Assembly (NCBI RefSeq): GCF_041897535.1
Contig: NZ_CP169217.1
Coordinates: 4,030,001 to 4,094,000 of the forward strand
DNA length: 64,000 bases
Direction of reading: 5' to 3'
DNA from: Methylomicrobium lacus_A
Lineage (GTDB): Bacteria; Pseudomonadota; Gammaproteobacteria; Methylococcales; Methylomonadaceae
Shown here: positions 42,329 through 50,780 of the stretch, in pieces
Layout of the letters: each line of letters starts with the position of its first letter
Numbering within the stretch: the first letter of the stretch is position 1
The notes under the pieces: generated by a model
What the model was told of the DNA's origin: nothing
The model's database searches: none
What the model saw: only the letters and a program-made list of their open reading frames with translations
Position numbers and translations under genes: made by a program

Positions 42329-42357
42329 TTGTCGAATTCGTCAAAATATGGTATAAA
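42329..42357 (+). promoter_or_regulatory. Predicted sigma70 promoter of the rpsB operon
   Basis: TTGTCG (42329-42334), 17 bp, and TATAAA (42352-42357). The implied transcript start near 42364 gives a leader of about 150 nt before rpsB. It lies in the 436-bp map-rpsB intergenic region, which has no other gene. Confidence 0.65.
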
Positions 42358-42363
42358 GTTAGG

Positions 42364-42513
42364 TTCAGTTTTTCTGAAATAAATACTCACCTTTACCGTC
42401 ACACTTGCCAGGGTGCCTGCTTTTTCGTATTGCGGCGGGTTGGCAAGCGGGGTAAGGGGAGGCGTAACCCACCGGAACTTGGTTCCGAAATTTTATACTG
42501 AGGAGAAAAATTA
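42364..42513 (+). promoter_or_regulatory. Structured 5' leader of rpsB (putative S2 autoregulatory RNA)
   Basis: The leader contains a stem CTTGCCA/TGGCAAG enclosing a GC-rich arm, then a purine-rich GGGGTAAGGGGAGG segment that can pair with nearby CCC runs, and a strong Shine-Dalgarno GAGGAG next to the ATG. Its position and structure fit the rpsB leader through which S2 represses rpsB-tsf in other gammaproteobacteria. Homology to that element is inferred, not tested. Confidence 0.45.
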
Positions 42514-43257
42514 ATGGCGGCAGTTTCAATGCGTCAAATGTTGGAAGCGGGTGTTCACTTTGGACACCAAACCCGTTACTGGAACCCGAAAATGGCTTCG
42601 TACCTGTTCGGCGCCCGTAACAAGATCCATATCATCGATCTGGAAAAAACGCTGCCTTTGTTCAATGACGCGATGAATTATCTGGGTCAAATGTCCGCAA
42701 ACAAGGGCAACATCCTGTTTGTCGGCACCAAGAAAGCGGCGCGCAAAGTGGTTGCGGAAGAAGCGATCCGTTGCGGCATGCCTTATGTCAACCATCGTTG
42801 GCTGGGCGGCATGTTGACCAATTTCAAGACCATCAAAAAGTCGATCAATCGCCTGAAGGAACTGGAAGCGATGAAGGCCGACGGCACCCTGTATCAGCGT
42901 TTCGGCAAGAAAGAAGCCCTGATGATGGAGCGCGAACTCGAAAAGCTCGAGCGCAGCCTGGGTGGTATCAAAGACATGAGAGGCATTCCGGACGTGATTT
43001 TCGTGCTGGATGTCGGTTACGAGAAAAATGCGATCAGCGAAGCCAAGAAGCTCGGCATTCCGGTGGTCGGCATCGTCGATTCGAACAACTCGCCGGAAGC
43101 CATCGATTATGTGATTCCTGGCAATGACGACTCGATCCGCGCGGTCAAGTTGTATTGCGAGTGCGCTTCCGCCGCGATTCAGGAAGCGAAAGCCGCGACC
43201 CAAGGATTGTCGGCCAAGGCGGATGACTTCGTTGAAGAGACTCCAGCAGCCGAATAA
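42514..43257 (+). CDS. rpsB: 30S ribosomal protein S2
   Basis: A 247-residue S2 protein. It opens MRQMLEAGVHFGHQTRYWNP and contains YVNHRWLGGMLTNFKTIKKS and GIVDSNNSPEAIDYVIPGND, all hallmarks of S2. It has an excellent ribosome site (GAGGAG). First gene of the rpsB-tsf-pyrH-frr-uppS-cdsA-dxr-rseP series. Confidence 0.98.
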   Translation: MAAVSMRQMLEAGVHFGHQTRYWNPKMASYLFGARNKIHIIDLEKTLPLFNDAMNYLGQMSANKGNILFVGTKKAARKVVAEEAIRCGMPYVNHRWLGGMLTNFKTIKKSINRLKELEAMKADGTLYQRFGKKEALMMERELEKLERSLGGIKDMRGIPDVIFVLDVGYEKNAISEAKKLGIPVVGIVDSNNSPEAIDYVIPGNDDSIRAVKLYCECASAAIQEAKAATQGLSAKADDFVEETPAAE

Positions 43258-43284
43258 GCCCAAACAGGCTGTTCGATGAGACCG

Positions 43285-43312
43285 GAAAACGCCTCCTTTT
43301 GGGGGCGTTTTC
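43285..43312 (+). terminator. Intercistronic hairpin between rpsB and tsf
   Basis: GAAAACGCC and GGCGTTTTC pair around a T-rich loop, giving about 12 bp of stem ending in a short T run. It may be a partial terminator that sets the S2 to EF-Ts ratio. Confidence 0.6.
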
Positions 43313-43343
43313 ATAGTGATGATAAGATTAGGAAACATAAAGA

Positions 43344-44225
43344 ATGAGTATTACTGCAGGTATGGTTAAGGAACTGCGTGAAAGAACCGGTTCCGGCATG
43401 ATGGAATGTAAAAAGGCCCTGCAAGAGGCAAACGGCGACATGGAGTTGGCCATCGAAAACATGCGCAAGGCAGGCCTTGCGAAAGCCGATAAGAAATCCG
43501 GCCGCATCGCGGCGGAAGGCAGCATCGGCGTCAAGATCAGCGACGACGAGAAGACCGCCGTGATCGTCGACATCAACTGCGAAACCGATTTCGTCGCCAA
43601 ATCGCCCGATTTCGTTAATTTCGTGAACGATGTGGCGACTGCGTTGCTGACCGCCGATGTCGCGACCGACGAACAATTGCTCGACGTGAAACTCGGCGAC
43701 GGCGTGACCGTTGAAGAAACCCGCCGCGCACTGATCGCGAAACTGGGCGAAAACATCACGGTTAGACGTTTCCAAAAATTCCACACCGCCGAAGGCGGAA
43801 CCGCCTGTTATCTGCACGGCAGCAAGATCGGCGTGATCGTCGAACTGGCCAAGGCGGACAAGGAACTGGGCAAGGACGTGGCTATGCATATCGCGGCGAG
43901 CAAGCCGATCTGCGTTTCCGATGCCGAGGTTTCCCAGGAAACGATCGAAAAGGAGAAGGAAATCTTCAAGGCGCAGGCCGCAGAAAGCGGCAAACCGGCC
44001 GACATCATCGAAAAGATGGTGGCAGGACGCATCAGCAAGTTCTTCGCGGAAGTGACCCTGCTGGGCCAGTCGTTCATCAAGGACGACAAAGTCTCGGTCG
44101 GCAAGCTGGTGTCTGCAAAGGGCAACGGCGTCGTGCGCTTTGCCCGTCTGGAAGTCGGTGAAGGCATCGAAAAGAAGGAAGAAAACTTCGCCGAAGAAGT
44201 GATGGCGCAAGTACGGGCCAGCTAA
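43344..44225 (+). CDS. tsf: Elongation factor Ts
   Basis: A 293-residue nucleotide-exchange factor for EF-Tu. The UBA-like N-terminus (VKELRERTGSGMMECKKALQ) and the core motif DINCETDFVAKSPDF are diagnostic, followed by the dimerisation subdomain and MHIAASKPIC. It lies downstream of rpsB across an intercistronic hairpin. Confidence 0.98.
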   Translation: MSITAGMVKELRERTGSGMMECKKALQEANGDMELAIENMRKAGLAKADKKSGRIAAEGSIGVKISDDEKTAVIVDINCETDFVAKSPDFVNFVNDVATALLTADVATDEQLLDVKLGDGVTVEETRRALIAKLGENITVRRFQKFHTAEGGTACYLHGSKIGVIVELAKADKELGKDVAMHIAASKPICVSDAEVSQETIEKEKEIFKAQAAESGKPADIIEKMVAGRISKFFAEVTLLGQSFIKDDKVSVGKLVSAKGNGVVRFARLEVGEGIEKKEENFAEEVMAQVRAS

Positions 44226-44278
44226 ATTGGCTGACGGCAGACCTTGAACAAGCTCTTAATAAACCATCCGACAAACTT

Positions 44279-45004
44279 ATGAATAAACCGATTTGCCAGA
44301 GAATTTTATTAAAGCTGAGCGGCGAGGCGCTGATGAGCGAAGCGGGCGGAAGCATCGACTCCGACATCCTGCACCGTCTGGCCGCCGAAATCAGGGAATT
44401 ATCCGATTTCGGCGTCCAGGTCGGCCTGGTGATCGGCGGCGGCAATATCCTGCGCGGCGCCGAAAAGGCCTCCGAGGGATTGGACCGGGTCACCAGTGAC
44501 CAGATGGGCATGTTGGCGACCGTGATCAATGCGCTGGCGATGCAGGACGCGCTCGAGCATCAGGGCTTGCAGGCCCGGGTGATGTCCGCACTGAAGATCA
44601 ATCAGGTGTGCGAGGATTACATCCGTCGCCGCGCTGTCCGTCACCTGGAAAAAGGCCGCATCGTGATCTTTGCGGCCGGTACCGGCAATCCGTTTTTCAC
44701 GACCGATTCGGCCGCCAGTCTCAGGGCGATCGAGATCAACGCCGGGCTGATGATCAAGGCGACCAAGGTCAAGGGTGTATATTCCGCCGATCCCGCAAAA
44801 GTCAAGGAAGCGGTCTTCTATCCGCGCCTGACTTATGACGAGGCGCTGGATCAGCGGCTGAACGTGATGGACACCACCGCCCTGGTGCTGTGCCGGGACA
44901 ATAACATCCCGATGCGGGTGATGAACATCTTTGAACAAGGCGCGGTGATGCGGCTGATGAAGGGCGAAGAAATCGGTTCGCTGATTGAACGAGGAGCAAA
45001 ATAA
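44279..45004 (+). CDS. pyrH: UMP kinase
   Basis: A 241-residue hexameric bacterial UMP kinase of the amino-acid-kinase fold. Motifs are RILLKLSGEALM, VIGGGNILRG, DQMGMLATVINALAMQDAL and GTGNPFFTTDSAASLRAIEI. It makes UDP for nucleotide and cell-wall precursor synthesis. Its TAA overlaps the frr ATG (TAATG). Confidence 0.97.
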   Translation: MNKPICQRILLKLSGEALMSEAGGSIDSDILHRLAAEIRELSDFGVQVGLVIGGGNILRGAEKASEGLDRVTSDQMGMLATVINALAMQDALEHQGLQARVMSALKINQVCEDYIRRRAVRHLEKGRIVIFAAGTGNPFFTTDSAASLRAIEINAGLMIKATKVKGVYSADPAKVKEAVFYPRLTYDEALDQRLNVMDTTALVLCRDNNIPMRVMNIFEQGAVMRLMKGEEIGSLIERGAK

Positions 45005-45561
45005 TGATTAGTGACATTCAACAGGACGCAGCGGCCCGCATGGGCAAAAGCATCGAAGCCCTGAAACACGAGTTTGCGAAGATCCGGACCGGGCGCGCGC
45101 ATCCGAGCCTGCTCGACCAGATCAGCGTGTCTTACTACGGCACCGAGTCGGCGCTGTCCCAGGTCGCGAACATCGCGGTCGAGGATGCGCGGACCTTGAC
45201 GATTACGCCCTGGGAAAAAACCATGGTGCAGGTGATCGAGAAGGCGATACTCAAATCGGATCTCGGCCTGAACCCCGCTACCACCGGCATGACGATCCGG
45301 ATTCCTCTGCCGCCGTTGACCGAACAACGCCGCCGTGATCTGGTCAAGGTGGTCAAACACGAGGCCGAAAACGGCCGCGTGGCGATTCGCAACATCCGCC
45401 GCGACGCGAACAATGCGATCAAGGATGCCTTGAAGGAAAAGCTGATTTCCGAAGATGACGCGCGTAACGCGGAAGAAAAAATTCAAAAAATCACCGACCA
45501 ATACGTCAAGGAAGTCGAAAAATTGTTGGAAGCCAAAGAAGCCGATTTGTTGTCGCTTTGA
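45004..45561 (+). CDS. frr: Ribosome recycling factor
   Basis: A 185-residue RRF with the canonical three-helix bundle sequence: KIRTGRAHPSLLDQISVSYY, GTESALSQVANI, then IRIPLPPLTEQRRRDLVK and a helical C-terminus. It splits post-termination ribosomes with EF-G. Overlaps pyrH by one base and uppS by one base. Confidence 0.98.
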   Translation: MISDIQQDAAARMGKSIEALKHEFAKIRTGRAHPSLLDQISVSYYGTESALSQVANIAVEDARTLTITPWEKTMVQVIEKAILKSDLGLNPATTGMTIRIPLPPLTEQRRRDLVKVVKHEAENGRVAIRNIRRDANNAIKDALKEKLISEDDARNAEEKIQKITDQYVKEVEKLLEAKEADLLSL

Positions 45562-46343
45562 TGCGGATGCCAGCCATGTCGTCAGACAACGCGCGCTTGA
45601 AAACCACCGATAACGGCTTGCCGCGTCATATCGCGATCATCATGGACGGCAACGGCCGTTGGGCGCAAAAGCGCTTCATGCCGCGCGCGGTCGGCCACCG
45701 GGCCGGCGTGAAGGCGGTACGCAAAATCGTCGAACATTGCACCCAGGAAGGGGTGGAGGTGTTGACGCTGTTCGCGTTCAGCAGCGAAAACTGGCGGCGT
45801 CCGTCCGAGGAAGTCTCGCTCCTGATGGAATTGTTCATGGTGACCTTGCGGGCCGAAATCGATCGCTTGCATCAAAACAATATCCGCTTGCGCTTCATCG
45901 GCGACCGGAGCCGCTTCCCCGAGGCCTTGCAAAAGCAAATGGCCGAAGGCGAAGCGCAAACCCAAGGCAATACCGCTTTGACCGTCGTGATAGCGGTCAA
46001 CTACGGCGGCCGCTGGGATTTATGTCAGGCGTTTCGCGCGGTCAATCAAAAAATAGCGGCGGGCGAATTGCAGGCGCAGGACATCGATGAAAACCTGATC
46101 AATCGCCATTTATCGACCGCGGATTTGCCGGAGCCGGATTTATTCATCAGAACCGGCGGCGAACAGCGGGTCAGTAATTTTTTACTCTGGCAACTCGCCT
46201 ACACCGAATTGTATTTCACCGATACCCTCTGGCCCGATTTCGACCAGAAAGCGCTCGACGAGGCGATTTTGAGTTTCAAAGGCCGGCAAAGGCGCTTTGG
46301 TCATACCGGCGAACAGGTGCTCGGCAAAACGCTTACCCTCTAA
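45561..46343 (+). CDS. uppS: Isoprenyl (di-trans,poly-cis-undecaprenyl) diphosphate synthase
   Basis: A roughly 260-residue cis-prenyltransferase making the C55 lipid carrier for peptidoglycan and O-antigen. The diphosphate-binding IAIIMDGNGRWAQKR is at the N-terminus, with LTLFAFSSENWRRP, then DLFIRTGGEQRVSNFLLWQL. Three in-frame ATGs occur (45561, 45567, 45576); 45561 overlaps the frr stop and is used here. Confidence 0.96.
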   Translation: MRMPAMSSDNARLKTTDNGLPRHIAIIMDGNGRWAQKRFMPRAVGHRAGVKAVRKIVEHCTQEGVEVLTLFAFSSENWRRPSEEVSLLMELFMVTLRAEIDRLHQNNIRLRFIGDRSRFPEALQKQMAEGEAQTQGNTALTVVIAVNYGGRWDLCQAFRAVNQKIAAGELQAQDIDENLINRHLSTADLPEPDLFIRTGGEQRVSNFLLWQLAYTELYFTDTLWPDFDQKALDEAILSFKGRQRRFGHTGEQVLGKTLTL

Positions 46344-46363
46344 CTTTAACGATAATTATAACA

Positions 46364-47233
46364 ATGTTGCTCAAGCGAATTATCACTGCATCGATTCTGG
46401 CCGCCCTGATTGCCACGGCGGTATTCACGCTGCCTTCCGGCTATTTTTCCCTGCTGCTTGCCATCCTGACCTTGGCCGCAGCTTGGGAGTGGCTGTATCT
46501 GATCGACGTGCAATCGATCGTCAAAAGACTGTTGTTCCTGCTCGCGTTGGTCGTGCCGATGGTGGGGCTGCATCTGTGGACACAATTTCTGGAGTTGTTG
46601 GCGCAATGGACCAACTGGCCGGATATCCGATTTTATTCGGGCGTCATCGAATGGCTGGTCATCCCGCCGATTCTGTTCTGGATCGTGGCGATGATTTGCA
46701 TCAGGAACCTGCCGCATACGGTGCTGAAGCTGCAATTGAGGCTGCGCTATAAGGCCTTGATCGGCTGGTTCATCCTGCTCGCCTGCTGGATGTTCCTGAG
46801 CCGGCTGCGTGCATTCTACGAGCCGCCGATGACGATGTATTTCCTGATCCTGATCTGGGTGGCCGACATCAGCGCGTATTTCGTCGGCAAGAAATACGGA
46901 AAGACCAAATTGGCGCCGGACATCAGCCCCGGCAAAACGGTCGAGGGTTTCTACGGCGCCTTGGCTGCCGCATTGGTCTGCGCGATCGCGCTGAGCCTGA
47001 TATACGGTTTCAATTATGTGTTCGCGGCCGATTTCGCCTTGCTGTCGGTATTGACCGTGTTGATTTCGGTCTACGGCGACCTGTTTTTCAGCGTCGTCAA
47101 ACGCCAGCGCGGCGTCAAGGACAGCGGCACAATCCTGCCGGGACATGGCGGCATTCTGGACCGGGTTGACAGCATCATCGCGGCGATCCCGTTATTTTAT
47201 GCCGGCATTTATCTGATTTACGGACTGATCTGA
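46364..47233 (+). CDS. cdsA: Phosphatidate cytidylyltransferase
   Basis: A 289-residue polytopic membrane enzyme that makes CDP-diacylglycerol, the precursor of bacterial phospholipids. About eight hydrophobic segments occur, and the C-terminal signature is KDSGTILPGHGGILDRVDS. It starts 20 nt after uppS and its stop shares a base with the dxr start. Confidence 0.96.
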   Translation: MLLKRIITASILAALIATAVFTLPSGYFSLLLAILTLAAAWEWLYLIDVQSIVKRLLFLLALVVPMVGLHLWTQFLELLAQWTNWPDIRFYSGVIEWLVIPPILFWIVAMICIRNLPHTVLKLQLRLRYKALIGWFILLACWMFLSRLRAFYEPPMTMYFLILIWVADISAYFVGKKYGKTKLAPDISPGKTVEGFYGALAAALVCAIALSLIYGFNYVFAADFALLSVLTVLISVYGDLFFSVVKRQRGVKDSGTILPGHGGILDRVDSIIAAIPLFYAGIYLIYGLI

Positions 47234-48417
47234 TGAAAGGCATCTGCATACTCGGGGCGACCGGTTCGATCGGCGTCAGCACGCTCGATGTGGTCGCAAG
47301 GCATCCTGATCTCTACAAGGTCGTCGCGCTGACTGCGAACAACAATATCGATTTATTGCTCGAACAATGCCTGCGCCATCGGCCGGAACTGGTCGTGGTC
47401 GCCGACGAAGCGAAAGCCGCGGCATTCAAGGAAAAAATCGCCGGCACCGCAGTGGCCGGCACCAACGTGCTGGCCGGGGCCGATGCCCTGGCGGAAGCCG
47501 CCACGCTGGATAACGTCGATTCGGTGATGGCCGCGATCGTCGGCGCGGCAGGATTACTGCCGACGTTGGCGGCGGCGAAGGCCGGCAAGACCGTGCTACT
47601 GGCGAACAAGGAAGCCCTGGTGATGTCCGGCGACATCTTCATGCAGGCGGTCGTGGATTCGGGCGCGCATCTTTTGCCGATCGACAGCGAACACAACGCG
47701 ATCTTTCAATGCATGCCGGCGGCTTATGAAACCGGCGTCAGCGCGAAGGCGGCCCGGCGCATCCTGTTGACCGCCTCGGGCGGCCCGTTCCGGCAGACGC
47801 CGGTTGCCGATCTGGTGCATGTGACTCCGGAGCAGGCGGTTGCACATCCGAATTGGGACATGGGCAAGAAGATCTCGGTCGATTCGGCGACGATGATGAA
47901 CAAAGGCCTCGAAATGATCGAAGCCTGCCTGTTGTTCAACATGAAGCCGGAACAGATCCAGGTCGTGATCCATCCGCAAAGCGTGATCCATTCGATGGTC
48001 GATTATATCGACGGCACCGTGCTCGCACAGATGGGCAATCCGGACATGCGCATTCCGATCGCGCACGCCCTGGCCTGGCCCGAGCGCTTCGAGTCCGGCG
48101 CGGAGCCGTTGAATATTTTCACGGTCCGCCGGATGGATTTCGAAGAGCCGAATTTCGAACGCTTCCCTTGTTTGCGTCTGGCCTACAAGGCGATCGAAAC
48201 CGGCGGCACGATGCCGGCGGTATTGAATGCGGCCAATGAAATCGCTGTCGATGCCTTCCTGAACCGGCGGGTGCGCTTTACCGACATTCCGGTGATCATC
48301 GAGCGCTGCATGGAGGCGATCGAGGTCAAGGCGGCAGATTCACTCGAAATTATTTTGGATCAGGATAAATTAGCGAGAACGGTGTCTAATCGAATTATCG
48401 ATCAACTGACCCGCTAA
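47233..48417 (+). CDS. dxr: 1-deoxy-D-xylulose 5-phosphate reductoisomerase
   Basis: A 394-residue NADPH-dependent enzyme of the MEP isoprenoid pathway. The Rossmann start ILGATGSIGVSTLDVV, the catalytic loop LLPIDSEHNAIFQCM, GGPFRQTP and MNKGLEMIEACLLF, then GNPDMRIPIAHALAWPE, are all present. Together with uppS it supplies and extends isoprenoid precursors. Confidence 0.97.
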   Translation: MKGICILGATGSIGVSTLDVVARHPDLYKVVALTANNNIDLLLEQCLRHRPELVVVADEAKAAAFKEKIAGTAVAGTNVLAGADALAEAATLDNVDSVMAAIVGAAGLLPTLAAAKAGKTVLLANKEALVMSGDIFMQAVVDSGAHLLPIDSEHNAIFQCMPAAYETGVSAKAARRILLTASGGPFRQTPVADLVHVTPEQAVAHPNWDMGKKISVDSATMMNKGLEMIEACLLFNMKPEQIQVVIHPQSVIHSMVDYIDGTVLAQMGNPDMRIPIAHALAWPERFESGAEPLNIFTVRRMDFEEPNFERFPCLRLAYKAIETGGTMPAVLNAANEIAVDAFLNRRVRFTDIPVIIERCMEAIEVKAADSLEIILDQDKLARTVSNRIIDQLTR

Positions 48418-48423
48418 TTTTTC

Positions 48424-49797
48424 ATGAGCACTCTGTTCTATTTCATCCTCACGATCGGCGTCCTGGTTTCGTTCCACGAATTCGGGCATTTCTGGGTCGC
48501 GCGCAGGGCCGGAGTCAAGGTGTTGCGCTTTTCGGTCGGCTTCGGCAAGGTCTTATGGTCTTACCAGAAAGCGCCGGAGGCGACCGAATATGTGATCTCG
48601 GCGATACCGCTGGGCGGCTATGTGAAGATGGTCGATGAGCGCGAGGGGGAAGTCAAAAGCGAGGATCTGCCTTATGCCTTCAACCGGCAGGGGCTGCCGG
48701 CTCGGTCCGCGATCGTTGCGGCGGGGCCGATCTTCAATCTGATTCTGGCCGTATTGCTGTTCTGGGTGGCCCTGGTCGTCGGCGAAGAAGGCGCCAAGCC
48801 GATTCTGGGCAAGATCGAAGCGGGCACGATCGCCGCGGAATCGGGCCTGCTCGAAGGCGACGAATTCGTTTCGGTCAACAGCAAGCCGACGCCGACCTGG
48901 ACCGAGGCATTGAATGTCTTGATCGGCGCGGCGCTCGACGGCGATCAGGAAATCAAGCTGATCGTCAAAGACAGACAGGGCAGGGAAGATGTCAAATGGG
49001 TCAAATTGGACCATGCCGATGTCTCCGATCCGGAGAAGCTGTACAAGCGCCTCGGCTTTACGCCCTGGGCGCCGAAATTGCCGCCGGTTATCGACAAGGT
49101 GTTGCCGGACGGGGCGGCCTTGGCGGCCGGTCTGAAGCCTCGGGACTTGCTGGTCAGCGCGGACGGCGCGCCGGTCGGCGACTGGCAGCAATGGGTCGAG
49201 TATGTCAAAAGCCATCCCGGCAAGCCGATAGCGATCGAAGTCGAGCGCGACGGTGCGCGCCAGGCCTTGTCGATCACGCCGAAAGTCGTGCAGATTCCGG
49301 CCGCTCGCGCAGGCGAAGCGCCGAAGGCCGAGGGCAAAATCGGCGCCTCGGTGTTCATTCCCGATGAAGTCAGAAACTCGCTGACGGCGAGCTATTCGCT
49401 GGGCCCGCTCGAAGCGGTGCCCGCCGCCTTCATCAAGACCTACGAATACTCGTTTTCGACGCTGAAAATGATGGGCAAGATGGTGCTCGGTCAGGCCTCG
49501 GTCAAAAACTTGAGCGGTCCGATCAGCATCGCGCAATATGCGGGCGAATCCGCCAACATCGGCTTCGTGCATTTCCTGAAGTTCATCGCGCTGGTCAGCG
49601 TGAGTCTTGGCGTGTTGAATTTGTTGCCGATACCGGTGCTGGACGGCGGTCATTTGCTGTTTTTCGGCATCGAGGCCGTCAAAGGCAAACCGCTTTCCGA
49701 GAGAAGCCAGCTATTCTTTCAACAAATCGGCATTGCGATCCTGGTCACGCTGATGGCATTGGGCATGATCATGGATATTCAACGTCTGTTCCAATAG
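48424..49797 (+). CDS. rseP: Regulator of sigma-E intramembrane protease
   Basis: A 457-residue site-2 metalloprotease. The zinc site HEFGH is at about residues 18-22 in the first membrane helix, the second catalytic region is LNLLPIPVLDGGHLLFFGIE, and two periplasmic PDZ domains lie between (about 120-200 and 215-290). It cleaves anti-sigma factor RseA after DegS. In most gammaproteobacteria bamA follows; here a dsbC-like gene follows. Confidence 0.96.
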   Translation: MSTLFYFILTIGVLVSFHEFGHFWVARRAGVKVLRFSVGFGKVLWSYQKAPEATEYVISAIPLGGYVKMVDEREGEVKSEDLPYAFNRQGLPARSAIVAAGPIFNLILAVLLFWVALVVGEEGAKPILGKIEAGTIAAESGLLEGDEFVSVNSKPTPTWTEALNVLIGAALDGDQEIKLIVKDRQGREDVKWVKLDHADVSDPEKLYKRLGFTPWAPKLPPVIDKVLPDGAALAAGLKPRDLLVSADGAPVGDWQQWVEYVKSHPGKPIAIEVERDGARQALSITPKVVQIPAARAGEAPKAEGKIGASVFIPDEVRNSLTASYSLGPLEAVPAAFIKTYEYSFSTLKMMGKMVLGQASVKNLSGPISIAQYAGESANIGFVHFLKFIALVSVSLGVLNLLPIPVLDGGHLLFFGIEAVKGKPLSERSQLFFQQIGIAILVTLMALGMIMDIQRLFQ

Positions 49798-49864
49798 CCG
49801 ATCTTTTGATGGCATCCTTTCCCAATTCCGCAAGAATTTATTCATAACTTAAAACGAGCAGATC

Positions 49865-50608
49865 ATGAAGAAAATTATTTCTGTTGTTGCTTTTGCTGTA
49901 TCGGCATTGTCCGTGGGCACGCTACGTGCGGATGAGAACGACGTCAAGAAAGCGTTGACCAAGGCCGACCCGTCGATCAAGATCGATTCGATCAAACCCT
50001 CCGAGATCAAAGGTCTGCTCGAGGTGGAAGTCGGCGCGAATATTATCTACGTTTCCGAAGACGGTAAATATCTGCTGCAAGGGCACTTGGTCGATCTGGC
50101 TTCACGCACCGATTTGACCGAAGAAAAAATGGTTGCGGTGATGAAGAAAATGAGCGGCGTGCGCAAGGCGGCCATTGAAAAACTCGGCGAAGACAACATG
50201 ATCATCTTCAAGCCGAAAATCGCAAGATACACCGTTTCGGTGTTTACCGACATCGACTGCGGCTATTGCCGCAAGCTGCATTCCGAGATCGATCAGTATC
50301 TCGCCCAAGGCATCACGGTGCGCTACATGTTCTTCCCGCGCGCCGGCAAGGGCTCTGACTCTTATAAAAAAGCCATTTCGGTCTGGTGTGCCGACGACCG
50401 TAATACCGCTCTGACCAATGCCAAAAAAGGCCTGCCGTTAAAGGAGAAAACCTGCAAGAATCCGGTCGACCAACACATGCAATTGGTTGAGGAGTTCGGA
50501 CTGAACGGTACGCCTGCCATCATCACCGCAAAAGGGGATTTGTTGCCCGGCTATGTTCCGGCCAAACAACTGGTTGAAGAGTTGAAAAAGGAAGAGGCCG
50601 GAAAATAA
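49865..50608 (+). CDS. dsbC: DsbC-type thiol:disulfide interchange protein
   Basis: A 247-residue periplasmic protein with a signal peptide (VVAFAVSALSVGTLRAD), an N-terminal DsbC dimerisation domain (about 25-90) and a thioredoxin fold with the active site DIDCGYCRKLH and the cis-Pro loop NGTPAII. A second Cys pair (VWCADD, KTCKNP) forms the structural disulfide. It isomerises disulfides in exported proteins, relevant to Cys-rich periplasmic proteins nearby. Confidence 0.92.
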   Translation: MKKIISVVAFAVSALSVGTLRADENDVKKALTKADPSIKIDSIKPSEIKGLLEVEVGANIIYVSEDGKYLLQGHLVDLASRTDLTEEKMVAVMKKMSGVRKAAIEKLGEDNMIIFKPKIARYTVSVFTDIDCGYCRKLHSEIDQYLAQGITVRYMFFPRAGKGSDSYKKAISVWCADDRNTALTNAKKGLPLKEKTCKNPVDQHMQLVEEFGLNGTPAIITAKGDLLPGYVPAKQLVEELKKEEAGK

Positions 50609-50780
50609 CATTTCCCGGCTTTTCGGTCCCAAAATCCTGCTGCTTTAAGCAGAGCAGGACAGGCAATGGCGGGAGGCGAATCGATTCGCCTCTCGCCGCT
50701 TAGTATTTCCTACAGAATCTGTAATCGAGCGGGGCTCTTTCGTCCCTTTTTTCTCCGTCAATCATCCTCAAGGCCTGCCC

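Noticed and set aside
42144..42402. Two short minus-strand frames between map and rpsB
   Set aside because: They cover the rpsB promoter and lack ribosome sites; better explained as intergenic DNA.
48553..49653. 366-codon minus-strand frame opposite rseP
   Set aside because: Shadow of rseP; no motif, and the protease motifs are on the plus strand.
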